A program made the translations under genes and the position numbers. The notes beneath the pieces were generated by a model. It saw nothing but the letters and a program-made list of their open reading frames with translations. It ran no database searches and had not been told where the DNA came from. Positions 6,496-15,198 of a DNA stretch of 53,609 bases are shown here, one piece after another. How positions within the stretch are numbered: the first letter of the stretch is position 1; each line of letters opens with the position of its first letter. The stretch is from Lachnospiraceae bacterium (GTDB taxonomy: Bacteria; Bacillota; Clostridia; Lachnospirales; Lachnospiraceae): positions 1 to 53,609 of the forward strand of contig JAGBCB010000006.1 of NCBI GenBank assembly GCA_017938145.1, in the 5' to 3' direction.

Positions 6496-8157
6496 ATGAA
6501 GCTATATAATTATGACTACGACTTAAAAAATGAGAATCCAAAATTAAGGGATTGTAACGGCGATGCGTTGTATAAATTTTTATTATATAAAGCAGAAGAT
6601 TCTTCATTTGACTGTGATAGGTGTTCTTATATTAGAGAAATATATGATGTTCTATGGGGTTTCAAAAAGGAGAATGCAAGTTTTCAGCCGATAGTAATTA
6701 ATGGAAAGACACCTATTTTAATGGGTATGGACACAATAAATTCTTTTTGGACTACATTTGCCTATGCATTAAACAAGTGGTGCATAAAGGATATCGAAGA
6801 AGTATATGGAATTAAGCAGGTAACAACAGCAGATGCGAGTACGTTGTTAAAGCGTTATGCAGCTTTAAAGGATATTATATCGAAAAATCTGTCAAAAGCT
6901 ATTCTAGATAAGTTTATTTTATTCGCGCAGTTAACGCATACTTTAGGTAATTTTGTTTTGGTACCAAAACATGTTGAGCCTTATACAACAGGAACACAAA
7001 CCTTTAATACTGCGCGAGCTAGTAAGTGGAACGATTATTTTGACTTGTCTTTAATTTGGATTTTTAACAATGCAGAGACTGTTTGGCGCTCCGAGAATAT
7101 AGGTGCTTATTTAAGAAAATTCTTTTTATACGACTATGCAGATGTTGAAGACGGAATATATCCGTTGATTCCTTCTCATAAGGAAATCATAGATGGAAAA
7201 TATTCAAAGGAAAGTAGGCCTCAAACTAAAAAGGAATTATCGTTATTGCTGGATGCAATCAATCACAGGATAATAAAGCGCGGTAGAGAAATACATGAGT
7301 ATCTTTGTGAGAAAAAAACAGATGTAGAAATAGAACAGTATCCGTGTGATGAAAAAGCTAGTAGTGAATCAAGCAAAGAAATTGTTTCTCCATTAGTTAA
7401 GGCTACATACGTTAAAAGTGCTTGGTTTTATTCTATTGCACTGATTTTTACACTGGCTCCATTTTTATTATATTTTACGGCAGACCTTCTCTTTTTTCTA
7501 TCGCCAAATGTTATTGGGTATACAATTCTAATCATTCTTGTTGGTCTTGAATGTTACGGATTGGTGAAAATTGCAAAGTTTTTGGCAAGAAAAAGGAAAG
7601 AAAAGCACGAAAAGGCAGGTCATTCTGCAGTGCCGATAGAAATACGAAAGATGAAAAGTCATCCGTTACTTGGAATTAGTTTTTTGTTTTTTCAGATACT
7701 TTTTTTATATGCATATATAACTGAAGGCAATGATTTTTCGCATATTTCTGATATATTGGAGCTACTCACATATATTTCTACATTAGTGCTATTTCCATGG
7801 GAATGTATTTTTTTAATTAGAAGTTATAGAACGCGTTGCAGACAATGCAAAGGTTGGTTTTTGCTAAAAAAAATGAAGAGAGAGAACGAAGGCGGACATG
7901 AAATAGAAAAAGAAGTGGAAGTAGCGGATTTTGATTATGTATATGACCCGGCTTATGATAGGGAAATGGAGCGCCATTTTTTCACAACAGAGGTAGTGCG
8001 TGGAAAAAGGACATATTATCGCCAACCTTATCAATGTAAGTGGTGTGGAACCATACATTATTATGAATTTACAATTGATAAGATGAAGGATAAAAATTTA
8101 CTGGGCAGACTGTGGAATAGTTTTTGCTTTTGGCTAGAGGATATATTGCCATTTTAA
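6496..8157 (+). CDS. Large membrane protein with zinc-ribbon-like tail, element cargo
   Basis: 553 aa. Residues 1-290 form a soluble domain that resembles proteins annotated DUF6994 (FAQLTHTLGNFVLVP, KWNDYFDLSLIWIF). I am only moderately sure of that name. Four hydrophobic segments follow at about 308-335, 338-362, 392-410 and 420-443. The C-terminus carries two cysteine pairs, CRQC (about 448-451) and CKWC (about 513-516), which could bind zinc. AAGGGAG precedes the ATG. The PASTA lipoprotein follows after 37 bp, so the two are probably one transcript. The function is unknown. No nuclease, phage-related or transport motif is seen. Confidence 0.7.
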   Translation: MKLYNYDYDLKNENPKLRDCNGDALYKFLLYKAEDSSFDCDRCSYIREIYDVLWGFKKENASFQPIVINGKTPILMGMDTINSFWTTFAYALNKWCIKDIEEVYGIKQVTTADASTLLKRYAALKDIISKNLSKAILDKFILFAQLTHTLGNFVLVPKHVEPYTTGTQTFNTARASKWNDYFDLSLIWIFNNAETVWRSENIGAYLRKFFLYDYADVEDGIYPLIPSHKEIIDGKYSKESRPQTKKELSLLLDAINHRIIKRGREIHEYLCEKKTDVEIEQYPCDEKASSESSKEIVSPLVKATYVKSAWFYSIALIFTLAPFLLYFTADLLFFLSPNVIGYTILIILVGLECYGLVKIAKFLARKRKEKHEKAGHSAVPIEIRKMKSHPLLGISFLFFQILFLYAYITEGNDFSHISDILELLTYISTLVLFPWECIFLIRSYRTRCRQCKGWFLLKKMKRENEGGHEIEKEVEVADFDYVYDPAYDREMERHFFTTEVVRGKRTYYRQPYQCKWCGTIHYYEFTIDKMKDKNLLGRLWNSFCFWLEDILPF

Positions 8158-8194
8158 GTTTTAGTTCATAAATACAAAAATGAGGGTTTGAAAT

Positions 8195-10111
8195 ATGAGA
8201 AAAATAAATTATGTTTTTGTTATAATGACTATGGTTTGCTTAGTAGGATGTAATAATCCGCAGGTGTCAGATGGATTAGATGCTGTGCAAGAAAAAGAAT
8301 CAACCACAATATTGGAACCGACAGCGACACCGGAACCGACAGCGACACCGGAACCGACAGCGACACCGGAACCGACAGCAACACTGGAACCGACAGCGAC
8401 ACCGAGTCCAACACCGAGTCCAACACCGAGTCCAACACCGAGTCCAACACCGAGTCCGACACCGAGTCCGACACCGAGCCCAACACCGAGCCCGACACCG
8501 AGCCCGACACCGAGTCCGACACCGAGCCCAACACCGAGCCCGACACCGAGCCCAACACCAAAGCCAGAACGCGTAATTATGCCTAATATAATAGGGATGG
8601 CATTGCAAGAGGCAGAAGAAGCTTTACTTGCGGTGGGGTTACAACCTAGGCTTTGTTCGATAGAATTTAGTGATATTATTCCTGGAGGTTGTGTCATTTC
8701 ACAATCAGTAGAGCCTGGAATAAAACTTGAGATGGGAACAAGTGTTGAATTAACTATAAGTATGGGGTCGATGTCTGAATTTGTGCCTGGTCTAACCAAT
8801 ACACCAACCCCAACGCCAACAGTAAAGCCAACGGTGCAAAACACCCCAACTCCAATGCCGACTCCATCGGAGGGAATGATTATTGTACCGGATTGGATAG
8901 GGATGAACGAATATGATGTTTTTGAAGAGGCGGAAGAGTTAGGGTTTCAATTGGGTGGCTCGACGCATGCATATAGTGATGTAATAGATAAAAATGCTGT
9001 TATTAGACAAACCTATGCACCGGGGTCAGAAATATCGAAAGAATTAGTGGGTTCTTTGAATATGAGTTTTGTGATAAGTTTGGGCCCGATGACTCCTAAT
9101 GCAACACCAAAACCGACACCGGTTCCAATGGTTGAGTATGGTGTCATGCCGGATGTAGTAGGAGCTGACCGAATGGGAGCGGCCACGATGGCAATAAGCG
9201 CTGGCATGGTTGCAAAAAATATTAATTATCGAATGGTACATGGTAGTGAATATGGAATCGTTATGGAACAAAGTATTGAAGTTGGAGCAAAAGTAGATGA
9301 AAACACAACGATTTTTCTTTATTTAAGCAACGGACTTGAGGCTTCAAAGGAAGGTTATGTAAAAGTACCGGACGCAGTCGGTAAGAAGTGGGGGTATTAT
9401 GATGACTATGATTGGGAGGAGATGTGTGATTATTTTTCTTCGGGAAAATTTAATTATGAGCTTATCTACACTGACCATGAAGAAATTCCGCGAGATTATG
9501 TTATTTCACAGAGTGTGGAGCCGGGGCAGGAAGTACCAATGGGTACTGATATTTTGATATATATTAGTAACGGAGACGACCCAAGGCTAATATTGGAAAA
9601 ATATACTCCGAATGCAGAGGTATTAGACCACTATACATACATAGGTGGAGAAATGATATTATATGCAGATGGAACAGAAATCAATATATATTCCAATGAG
9701 AATGGAGGAACGGCTTATGTGCGTCAACCGGATGGAACTTACATTGAAATAGAAGACGGAATTGCTTATATCTATAAACAAGATGATAATGGTATGACAA
9801 TAAGTAAAGAATGGTTAGTAGAAAAGGAAATGTATGATTACAGGGAAAATCCAGTCACAGGGAAGATGGAACCGATTCCGGAGTCGCGTTTTACTTATTA
9901 TTGTTATTATTTTACTGATTACATAAATAATAAGAAAACGTTTCGTATTGTTAATTCTGATGGTAGCTATAATCGACATTCAGATTATGAATTTAATGGG
10001 GGGCTTAATTTCCGTAGTGTTGTTAGCGATGGAGATGAGGTATTAGGACTTTCGATGTACTTATATACAGGTGAACAGGTTGTTGTTGAACTGCCACTAT
10101 ATGATTATTAG
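8195..10111 (+). CDS. Lipoprotein with Thr-Pro linker and four PASTA domains
   Basis: 638 aa. A lipoprotein signal peptide ends in LVGC (Cys19). A low-complexity stalk spans about residues 42-124: four to five TPEPTA-type units followed by 13 TPSP units. Four PASTA repeats follow at about 126-191, 228-297, 313-380 and 388-460, each starting with a MPNIIG/VPDWIG/MPDVVG/VPDAVG motif and ending VISQSVEPG-like plus a Gly turn. About 180 C-terminal residues are not recognised. PASTA domains bind uncrosslinked peptidoglycan or beta-lactams in PBPs and Ser/Thr kinases; here there is no kinase or transpeptidase domain, so it is probably a wall-associated surface protein. It is the last gene before attR. 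Confidence 0.88.
   Translation: MRKINYVFVIMTMVCLVGCNNPQVSDGLDAVQEKESTTILEPTATPEPTATPEPTATPEPTATLEPTATPSPTPSPTPSPTPSPTPSPTPSPTPSPTPSPTPSPTPSPTPSPTPSPTPSPTPKPERVIMPNIIGMALQEAEEALLAVGLQPRLCSIEFSDIIPGGCVISQSVEPGIKLEMGTSVELTISMGSMSEFVPGLTNTPTPTPTVKPTVQNTPTPMPTPSEGMIIVPDWIGMNEYDVFEEAEELGFQLGGSTHAYSDVIDKNAVIRQTYAPGSEISKELVGSLNMSFVISLGPMTPNATPKPTPVPMVEYGVMPDVVGADRMGAATMAISAGMVAKNINYRMVHGSEYGIVMEQSIEVGAKVDENTTIFLYLSNGLEASKEGYVKVPDAVGKKWGYYDDYDWEEMCDYFSSGKFNYELIYTDHEEIPRDYVISQSVEPGQEVPMGTDILIYISNGDDPRLILEKYTPNAEVLDHYTYIGGEMILYADGTEINIYSNENGGTAYVRQPDGTYIEIEDGIAYIYKQDDNGMTISKEWLVEKEMYDYRENPVTGKMEPIPESRFTYYCYYFTDYINNKKTFRIVNSDGSYNRHSDYEFNGGLNFRSVVSDGDEVLGLSMYLYTGEQVVVELPLYDY
8322..8560 (+). repeat. In-frame minisatellite coding the Thr-Pro stalk
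   Basis: First come 18-bp units coding TPEPTA (gaaccgacagcgacaccg type), then 13 tandem 12-bp units of the form ACACCGAGYCCR coding TPSP. Units differ only at synonymous third positions. Repeat length divides by three, so unit gain or loss would lengthen or shorten the stalk without a frameshift. Confidence 0.9.
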
Positions 10112-10158
10112 CAAAGTAATGTATATTTGATTTTTATAAATCGTGGCATTGCATCTCT

Positions 10159-10178
10159 AATGCTTAAATAATGCTTAA
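10159..10178 (+). repeat. Right copy of the 20-bp sub-terminal repeat
   Basis: Identical to 726-745 and in the same orientation: two AATGCTTAA cores 11 bp apart, 60 bp inside attR. It lies in the otherwise non-coding 127 bp between the PASTA gene and attR. Probable integrase arm-type site. Confidence 0.55.
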
Positions 10179-10238
10179 CTTAAAATTTTGCGACTTCCAA
10201 CCATACTGTTTATGCGTGTTCCCAGACTTGAGAGAAAA

Positions 10239-10281
10239 GTCTGCAACACCGTCATCACCAGTTCAAATCTGGTTGTCGCCT
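10239..10281 (+). repeat. attR: right attachment site, displaced 3' end of tRNA-Cys
   Basis: Exact 43-bp copy of 556-598. The bases upstream do not complete a tRNA, so this is the original chromosomal 3' half displaced by integration. It is followed at once by the terminator that would have served the intact tRNA-Cys. Excision between the two copies would release a circle of 9683 bp. Confidence 0.9.
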
Positions 10282-10284
10282 TAA

Positions 10285-10327
10285 ACGAAAAAGACTGCAT
10301 ACTCAAATGTGTGCAGTCTTTTTCGTT
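10285..10327 (+). terminator. Original terminator of the tRNA-Cys transcript
   Basis: AACGAAAAAGACTGCA and TGCAGTCTTTTTCGTT form a perfect 16-bp stem over a short loop. The remaining stretch to the next gene (10328-10555) holds tRNA-like scraps at 10340-10390 and a promoter at 10441-10469; no gene is seen there. Confidence 0.85.
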
Positions 10328-10440
10328 TACTTAGAAGACTCCGGATTTGAACTTATGGGGCATCTGGTTGTCGCCATGCAGATTTGAACCTGACTAAAAG
10401 TAAAATCTATGTAAAATCTTCTTTTTCTGGAAAAATCCCT

Positions 10441-10469
10441 TTGTATATTGTGAACTTTTGTTGTATACT
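10441..10469 (+). promoter_or_regulatory. Putative promoter of the Na/Pi cotransporter gene
   Basis: TTGTAT (10441-10446), 17 bp, TATACT (10464-10469), leaving a leader of about 80 bases before the ATG at 10556. The -35 box is weak. No recognisable riboswitch lies in the leader. Confidence 0.5.
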
Positions 10470-10555
10470 ATATCTGTATTGTAAAATGGAAGTAATATTG
10501 ATGTAATTTTAAAGTAACGCAAACGTAAAAGAACGAAAGAGACAGGAGACTACAA

Positions 10556-12355
10556 ATGGACTTATTTGATGTGTTGACCCTAATTTGCGGCCTGGCATTA
10601 TTCCTTTATGGTATGGATGTCATGGGCGATGCCCTGAAAAAGAGTGCGGGCAGAAAACTGAAAACAATTCTTGGTAATTTAACCTCCAGTAAGTGGAAAG
10701 GATTCTTACTTGGCCTTGGTGTAACGGCGGTAATTCAGTCTTCTTCCGCAACAACCGTAATGGTAGTAGGTTTCGTAAACTCCGGAACCATGCTGCTTTC
10801 CCAGGCAATCGGCGTTATTATGGGTGCCAACGTAGGTACGGCGGTAACTGCCTGGTTAACGGCGTTAAATGGTATTGGTGGCAGCGCTGCAGAAGCAACA
10901 GAATGGTTAAAGTGGTTAAAGCCGGATGCATGGATGCCTATCTTAGCATTAATCGGTATTTGTCTGATTATGTTTGCTAAGAGAGAAAAGAAGAAAGACT
11001 TTGGTGCAATTCTTATGGGCTTTGCAGTGCTGATGGTGGGTATGGACTTAATGTCCGGCGCTGTTAGCGGTTTAAAAGAAAGTGCGGAGTTCCAGCAGAT
11101 TCTTTTGTTATTTAAAAATCCGTTGCTTGGTATTTTAGCAGGTACTGTACTTACTGCAGTAGTGCAGTCTTCGTCTGCTTCTGTTGGTATTTTACAGGCG
11201 TTATCCACTACGGGCGCTATTTCTTATGCGGCAGCAATGCCAATCGTTATGGGTCAGAACATCGGTACCTGTGTAACGGCAATGCTTTCCTCCATCAGTG
11301 CAAATAAGAATGGTAAGAGAGCAGCATTAGTGCATTTGTATTTTAATATTATTGGTGTAGCACTGTGGATGGGTGCATATTATCTTATTGGTTGGATTTT
11401 AACCAGTACCGGTGTATTTGGATTATTTGCCTGGGCAGAGGGCACAGTTATCGACATGTGGGGCATCGCAGCAGTTCATACTATCTTCAAGATTTTCTCT
11501 GTTGCTTTACTTATGCCGGTGTCCAATTTGTTGGAAAAACTTGCTATGGCTACCATCAAGGGTACCGATACCAAGGGCGACAGCTACACCGATATGCTGG
11601 ATGAGCGTTTGTTGGATACACCTTCTGTTGCAATTGAGCGCTGTTATGAAGTGGCTGACCAGATGGCAAAGCTTTCTTCTAAGGCAATCCAGCAGTCCAT
11701 TACCTTGCTGAATACCTATGATGATAAAGTTGCGCAGGAAGTTCATGACGCAGAAGATAAGGTAGATATTTACGAGGACGTTCTCGGCTCCTACTTAATG
11801 AAGCTTTCTGCAAGAAGCATGACAGAAATCGACAGCCAGGAAGTTACAAAGCTTCTCTACATGATTGGTGACTTTGAGCGTATTTCCGACCATGCGGTAA
11901 ACATTGTGGATTCTGCGGATGAAATTAAGGACAAGGGTCTTGAATTCTCTGAGAAAGCTGTACAGGAACTGAGTGTTATGTATGGTGCAATAAATGAAAT
12001 TATGCAGTTAACAGAAGATGCATTTATTGCTCAGGACGAAAAGAAGGCTTACGTTGTTGAACCGTTAGAGCAGGTTGTGGATGACTTAAAAGAACAAATC
12101 CGTGTGCGCCACATCAAGCGTTTACAGAAGGAAGAATGTACCATGGAGCACGGTTTTGTCCTTTCCGACATTCTTACCAACTTAGAGCGTGTATCTGACC
12201 ACTGTTCCAACGTGGCAAGCTGTATCATTGAGATGACTGAGCATGAGGATCTGGATATTCATGAATACAAGAATCACTTGAAGGAAGAGGGCGAGTTTGA
12301 TAAGCTCTACCGTGAATATTCCGCTAAGTATAAAATTGTGAAAAAAGAAGCATAA
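10556..12355 (+). CDS. Na+/phosphate cotransporter family protein with PhoU-like domain
   Basis: 599 aa. The N-terminal half has two copies of the Na/Pi-cotransporter signature, QSSSATT (residues 61-67) and QSSSASVG in the second repeat, embedded in about eight membrane helices. That arrangement is typical of the NptA/YjbB family (PF02690), which moves inorganic phosphate with sodium. From about residue 370 there is a PhoU-like helical bundle, with ISDHAVNIVDSADE and VSDHCSNVASC as the two metal-binding E/D-x-x-D motifs. CAGGAG lies ahead of the ATG. It is a single-gene unit ending at a shared terminator. Confidence 0.93.
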   Translation: MDLFDVLTLICGLALFLYGMDVMGDALKKSAGRKLKTILGNLTSSKWKGFLLGLGVTAVIQSSSATTVMVVGFVNSGTMLLSQAIGVIMGANVGTAVTAWLTALNGIGGSAAEATEWLKWLKPDAWMPILALIGICLIMFAKREKKKDFGAILMGFAVLMVGMDLMSGAVSGLKESAEFQQILLLFKNPLLGILAGTVLTAVVQSSSASVGILQALSTTGAISYAAAMPIVMGQNIGTCVTAMLSSISANKNGKRAALVHLYFNIIGVALWMGAYYLIGWILTSTGVFGLFAWAEGTVIDMWGIAAVHTIFKIFSVALLMPVSNLLEKLAMATIKGTDTKGDSYTDMLDERLLDTPSVAIERCYEVADQMAKLSSKAIQQSITLLNTYDDKVAQEVHDAEDKVDIYEDVLGSYLMKLSARSMTEIDSQEVTKLLYMIGDFERISDHAVNIVDSADEIKDKGLEFSEKAVQELSVMYGAINEIMQLTEDAFIAQDEKKAYVVEPLEQVVDDLKEQIRVRHIKRLQKEECTMEHGFVLSDILTNLERVSDHCSNVASCIIEMTEHEDLDIHEYKNHLKEEGEFDKLYREYSAKYKIVKKEA

Positions 12356-12364
12356 AGAATAAAG

Positions 12365-12398
12365 AAAAGCTTGCCTGTTACCGGGCAAGCTTTTTTTG
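12365..12398 (+). terminator. Bidirectional terminator between nptA-like and vanZ-like genes
   Basis: AAAAGCTTGCC and GGCAAGCTTTT form the stem, with A and T runs on the two sides. The right arm also encodes the last residues (KLAR) and the stop of the leftward VanZ-like gene. Confidence 0.85.
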
Positions 12399-12896
12399 AT
12401 GTATGGAATAGAATAGTAATAAAAATAATGATGCGATAAGAGCCCCGGTGGAGTCGATGCAGACATCGGTAAAGTTACCGCTTCGTCCGGGCACAAAGGT
12501 CTGATGGAATTCATCCAGAGCGGCAAACAGTACAGTGGCGGCAAAGCCGATTACAATGCGAGGCTTTTGAGAAATCTTATTGGAAAACCAGGCAGCCAAC
12601 GGAAGCTGCAATGACAGGGTCAGCAGGAAATATTCCGTCATATGGGCTGCTTTTCTGACAAAGTAATGAATCAGTTCCGCCCGCTCAAGCAGTACTTCTT
12701 CCGACATGGCGGTAGGAAGGAAAGGCGAAGCCAGCTTTACTAAAAATAAACTGATTTCAAAGCTCAAGGAGCCGGAGGATTCTCCGTCCTGGGCGGAAAA
12801 GCCGAAAATCAGGAACAGTAAAAGGACAGTTGGGACAAGAGAAAGTAGTTTTAACAAGATGGAAGCTGTCCCGGAATTGTTTTTTGTACGTATCAT
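12378..12896 (-). CDS. VanZ-like family membrane protein
   Basis: 172 aa with four hydrophobic segments. The VanZ-family core is clear: FSAQDGESS after helix 1, RKAAHMTEYFLLTL, and ALDEFHQTFVPGRSGNFTDV with the conserved DExxQ-like and GR motifs. VanZ gives low-level teicoplanin resistance in enterococci. Most chromosomal family members have no known role, and no van cluster is present here. Start ATG 12896 has AAAGGAG 7 bp ahead, whereas ATG 12938 has none. Confidence 0.88.
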   Translation of the reverse strand: MIRTKNNSGTASILLKLLSLVPTVLLLFLIFGFSAQDGESSGSLSFEISLFLVKLASPFLPTAMSEEVLLERAELIHYFVRKAAHMTEYFLLTLSLQLPLAAWFSNKISQKPRIVIGFAATVLFAALDEFHQTFVPGRSGNFTDVCIDSTGALIASLFLLLFYSIHQKKLAR

Positions 12897-13053
12897 AGCA
12901 AGCTCCTTTATAGTGAATGAAAACAATAGTATAGGCAAATATCAAACCCACTATACCACGTTAGAAAAAGTTTTGCAAACAATACATAGACAGGTTCTGT
13001 TTTTTTTGCTACAATATTTTAATAAAACTACCAAGGAAAGGTCGGTACATAAG

Positions 13054-13752
13054 ATGCATATTACATTAACCGGAAATTTAGGAAGTGGAAAATCCACATT
13101 AAGTAAAATATTAGAGGCAGACTACGGATACGAAATTTTCTCCACAGGAAAGGTAATCCGCAAAATTGCAGAGGAACACGGTCTCAGCGTTTTGGAAATG
13201 AACGAGCTCATGAATAAAGACCCAAAGTATGACCATGAAATTGATGATACTACTGCAAGAATCTCCAGAGAGAATCCGGAAAAGAGCATATTGTTCGATT
13301 CCCGTTTGGCATGGCATTTTGTGGACAAGTCCTTCAAGGTATTTCTTTCCGTAAGCCTTGACGTGGCAGCAAAGCGTGTGGCAGGAGATGCAACCCGTGG
13401 CGAAGTAGAGCACTATGCTTCCTTAGAGGACGCCAAGGAAAACTTAAAGAAGCGTGCAGAAACCGAAGACACCCGCTATAAAGAACTTTACAACATCGAA
13501 TACTTTAATATGTCCAACTACAACCTGGTGTTAGACTCCACCGATTGTGCGCCGGATGTCCTTGCCAAAATTTTAAAGGATGAAGCAGAAGCTTATGAAA
13601 AGGCGGATGCAGAAGGTAAGGGCGGCTATTCCCGTCTGATTCTTTCCTTAAACCGTCCGGAAGAGGATTTTGCAAAGGAAAAGGCAGCGGGAGTAGTGAC
13701 AAGAGAAATTTTACATGGCGTGGAATTTTTGGTAGTTACTTTAAACAAGTGA
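13054..13752 (+). CDS. Archaeal-type cytidylate kinase-like P-loop kinase
   Basis: 232 aa. P-loop GNLGSGKST, FSTGKVIRKIAEEHG and FDSRLAWHF match the archaeal-type CMP kinase/AAA_18 group that phosphorylates (d)CMP. A C-terminal extension of about 45 residues is lysine- and glutamate-rich. Start ATG 13054 follows AAGGAAAGG; the frame upstream to 12706 is antisense to the VanZ gene. Substrate is inferred from resemblance. The host presumably has a standard Cmk elsewhere, so this could act on another nucleoside monophosphate. Confidence 0.75.
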   Translation: MHITLTGNLGSGKSTLSKILEADYGYEIFSTGKVIRKIAEEHGLSVLEMNELMNKDPKYDHEIDDTTARISRENPEKSILFDSRLAWHFVDKSFKVFLSVSLDVAAKRVAGDATRGEVEHYASLEDAKENLKKRAETEDTRYKELYNIEYFNMSNYNLVLDSTDCAPDVLAKILKDEAEAYEKADAEGKGGYSRLILSLNRPEEDFAKEKAAGVVTREILHGVEFLVVTLNK

Positions 13753-13785
13753 TTTGATAAAAATAAAGTAAAGGGGATAGGAAAA

Positions 13786-15114
13786 ATGAAAAAGAAACTA
13801 ATGATGCTTGTAAGTGTGAGTTTATTTATGATGTTGTTAGTGGCTTGTGGTGGAGAAAAAGGCGGTGAAATACCTACACCAACGGTAGAACCAACTGCAA
13901 CCTCTACACCGACTCCAACGCCGGAACCGACAGCAACTTCTACACCGACCCCAACGCCGGAACCGACAGCAACTTCTACGCCGACTCCAACACCGGAACC
14001 GACGGCAACATCTACCCCAACCCCGGCGCCGGAAGAACAGGACACATATGCCAAGGGAACCATTACAGAAACAGGTTTTGAAAGTGAATGGCTGAACCTT
14101 CGTTTTACACTGCAGGAAGATATGTATATGCGTACTCAGGCAGAGCTGGATGCCTTAATGCAGCAGAGCGCAAACCTTATGTATGGGGATGAGGCCGGGG
14201 AAAAGCTGGATTATGCCAAGCTGACTACAGTGACCGAGATGATGGCGCAGTGTATTAACGGAGCCAATGTTATTGTGCAGGTAGAGAGTCTGCCGTTATT
14301 ATATAGTGCAATGACAGTAGAACAGTATCTGGCTGTTGTAGTAGACAATTTGAAAAACAGCAATGCCGGCTGGGATGTTCAAACCGGTGAAAATTTCTAT
14401 TTTGTGGAAATAGGAGGGGAAAAGTATATTGGTCTCAGCACGATGGTAGATTATGGTGGAGGCGCTTATGTGGGTCAGGAGTACTTAGCCAGAAAAATCG
14501 GCAACAGGGTGGCTTCTATTGTGATTTCTTATGGCGATGGTGCAATGGAAAATGCCAAGAGATTAGTGGAATGTTTCGGTGGATTTGATTCTGATCCGGT
14601 TTATCTCCCGGCACAAACGGAAACTCCTGGTGTAGAGCCTACGAAAGCTCCGGCAGAAGGAAGTACAGAATTCAGCGAAGGAGTTACAACAGATAGCGGA
14701 TATGAAAACGAATGGATGAATCTACGCTTTACCACTCCGGAGGGTGCAACGCTTATTCCTGAGGAAACCGGCGATGGAATTTTAATGTATGCAGAATGGC
14801 CGGATGGTGTGCCGGTAGTGCAGATTATTGTGGAACAAACAGAAGGTGCCATGACCGAAGTGGATTTTTTAAATCAGGTGGTTACCACGTTTGACAGCAG
14901 TTATATATATGACGAAAATCTTTACCTTGTGCCGCTTGGCGGACAGGAATTTACAGATTTAAAAGTGGCTGTGCCCGTAGCTGAGGATGCTTATGTATAT
15001 CAGGAATTTTGCGTAAAAGCAAAAGGAGAATATATGCTGGCGGTTATTTTTACCTATGCAGAAGGCTATGAGGCAGAAATTGCAGATGCAGTAAACGCCT
15101 TTGTGCCATATTAA
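13786..15114 (+). CDS. Lipoprotein with Thr-Pro stalk and two repeated domains
   Basis: 442 aa. The signal peptide ends in LVAC (Cys21). Residues about 30-83 are four tandem copies of a 12-residue unit (PTATSTPTPTPE). Two related domains follow, opening with TETGFESEWLNLRFT (about 95) and TTDSGYENEWMNLRFT (about 305), separated by a second short linker, so the protein arose by internal duplication. No enzyme motif is seen; an extracytoplasmic binding or envelope role is likely. AAAGGGGATAGG precedes the ATG. It ends at a terminator at 15127-15153. Confidence 0.82.
   Translation: MKKKLMMLVSVSLFMMLLVACGGEKGGEIPTPTVEPTATSTPTPTPEPTATSTPTPTPEPTATSTPTPTPEPTATSTPTPAPEEQDTYAKGTITETGFESEWLNLRFTLQEDMYMRTQAELDALMQQSANLMYGDEAGEKLDYAKLTTVTEMMAQCINGANVIVQVESLPLLYSAMTVEQYLAVVVDNLKNSNAGWDVQTGENFYFVEIGGEKYIGLSTMVDYGGGAYVGQEYLARKIGNRVASIVISYGDGAMENAKRLVECFGGFDSDPVYLPAQTETPGVEPTKAPAEGSTEFSEGVTTDSGYENEWMNLRFTTPEGATLIPEETGDGILMYAEWPDGVPVVQIIVEQTEGAMTEVDFLNQVVTTFDSSYIYDENLYLVPLGGQEFTDLKVAVPVAEDAYVYQEFCVKAKGEYMLAVIFTYAEGYEAEIADAVNAFVPY
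13889..14032 (+). repeat. 36-bp tandem repeats coding the lipoprotein stalk
   Basis: Four copies of a 36-bp unit (core ACTCCAACGCCGGAACCGAC) differ only at third positions. Same design as, but not homologous in unit to, the 12-bp repeats of the element lipoprotein at 8400-8560. Confidence 0.8.
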
Positions 15115-15126
15115 AACAGAAAAATC

Positions 15127-15153
15127 AGAAACGGCTGAATAAGCCGTTTCTTT
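15127..15153 (+). terminator. Intrinsic terminator after the Thr-Pro lipoprotein
   Basis: AGAAACGGCT and AGCCGTTTCT form a 10-bp stem with a short loop, followed by T7. Confidence 0.88.
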
Positions 15154-15198
15154 TTTTGCCACAATAACAGTAAATATAGGTTTGGGAGGCAAAGGAAC

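Noticed and set aside
8322-8560. Repeat array as a CRISPR
   Set aside because: Units are 12-18 bp with no spacers, lie in frame in a lipoprotein gene, and no cas gene is present.
8209-8844. Long minus-strand frames rich in Gly-Val or Cys-Arg over the PASTA gene
   Set aside because: They are shadows of the Thr-Pro minisatellite; repeats with unit length divisible by three stay open in all frames. No ribosome site.
599-10238. The element as a prophage
   Set aside because: No capsid, terminase, tail, portal or lysis genes. The Rep and FtsK-like genes point to a plasmid-like integrative element.
12706-13053. N-terminal extension of the CMP-kinase-like gene to 12706
   Set aside because: The extra 116 codons are antisense to the VanZ gene and the real ribosome site lies at 13034-13043.
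13626-14063. Minus-strand frame rich in GVGVEVAVGS
   Set aside because: Antisense of the 36-bp repeats in the lipoprotein gene at 13786.
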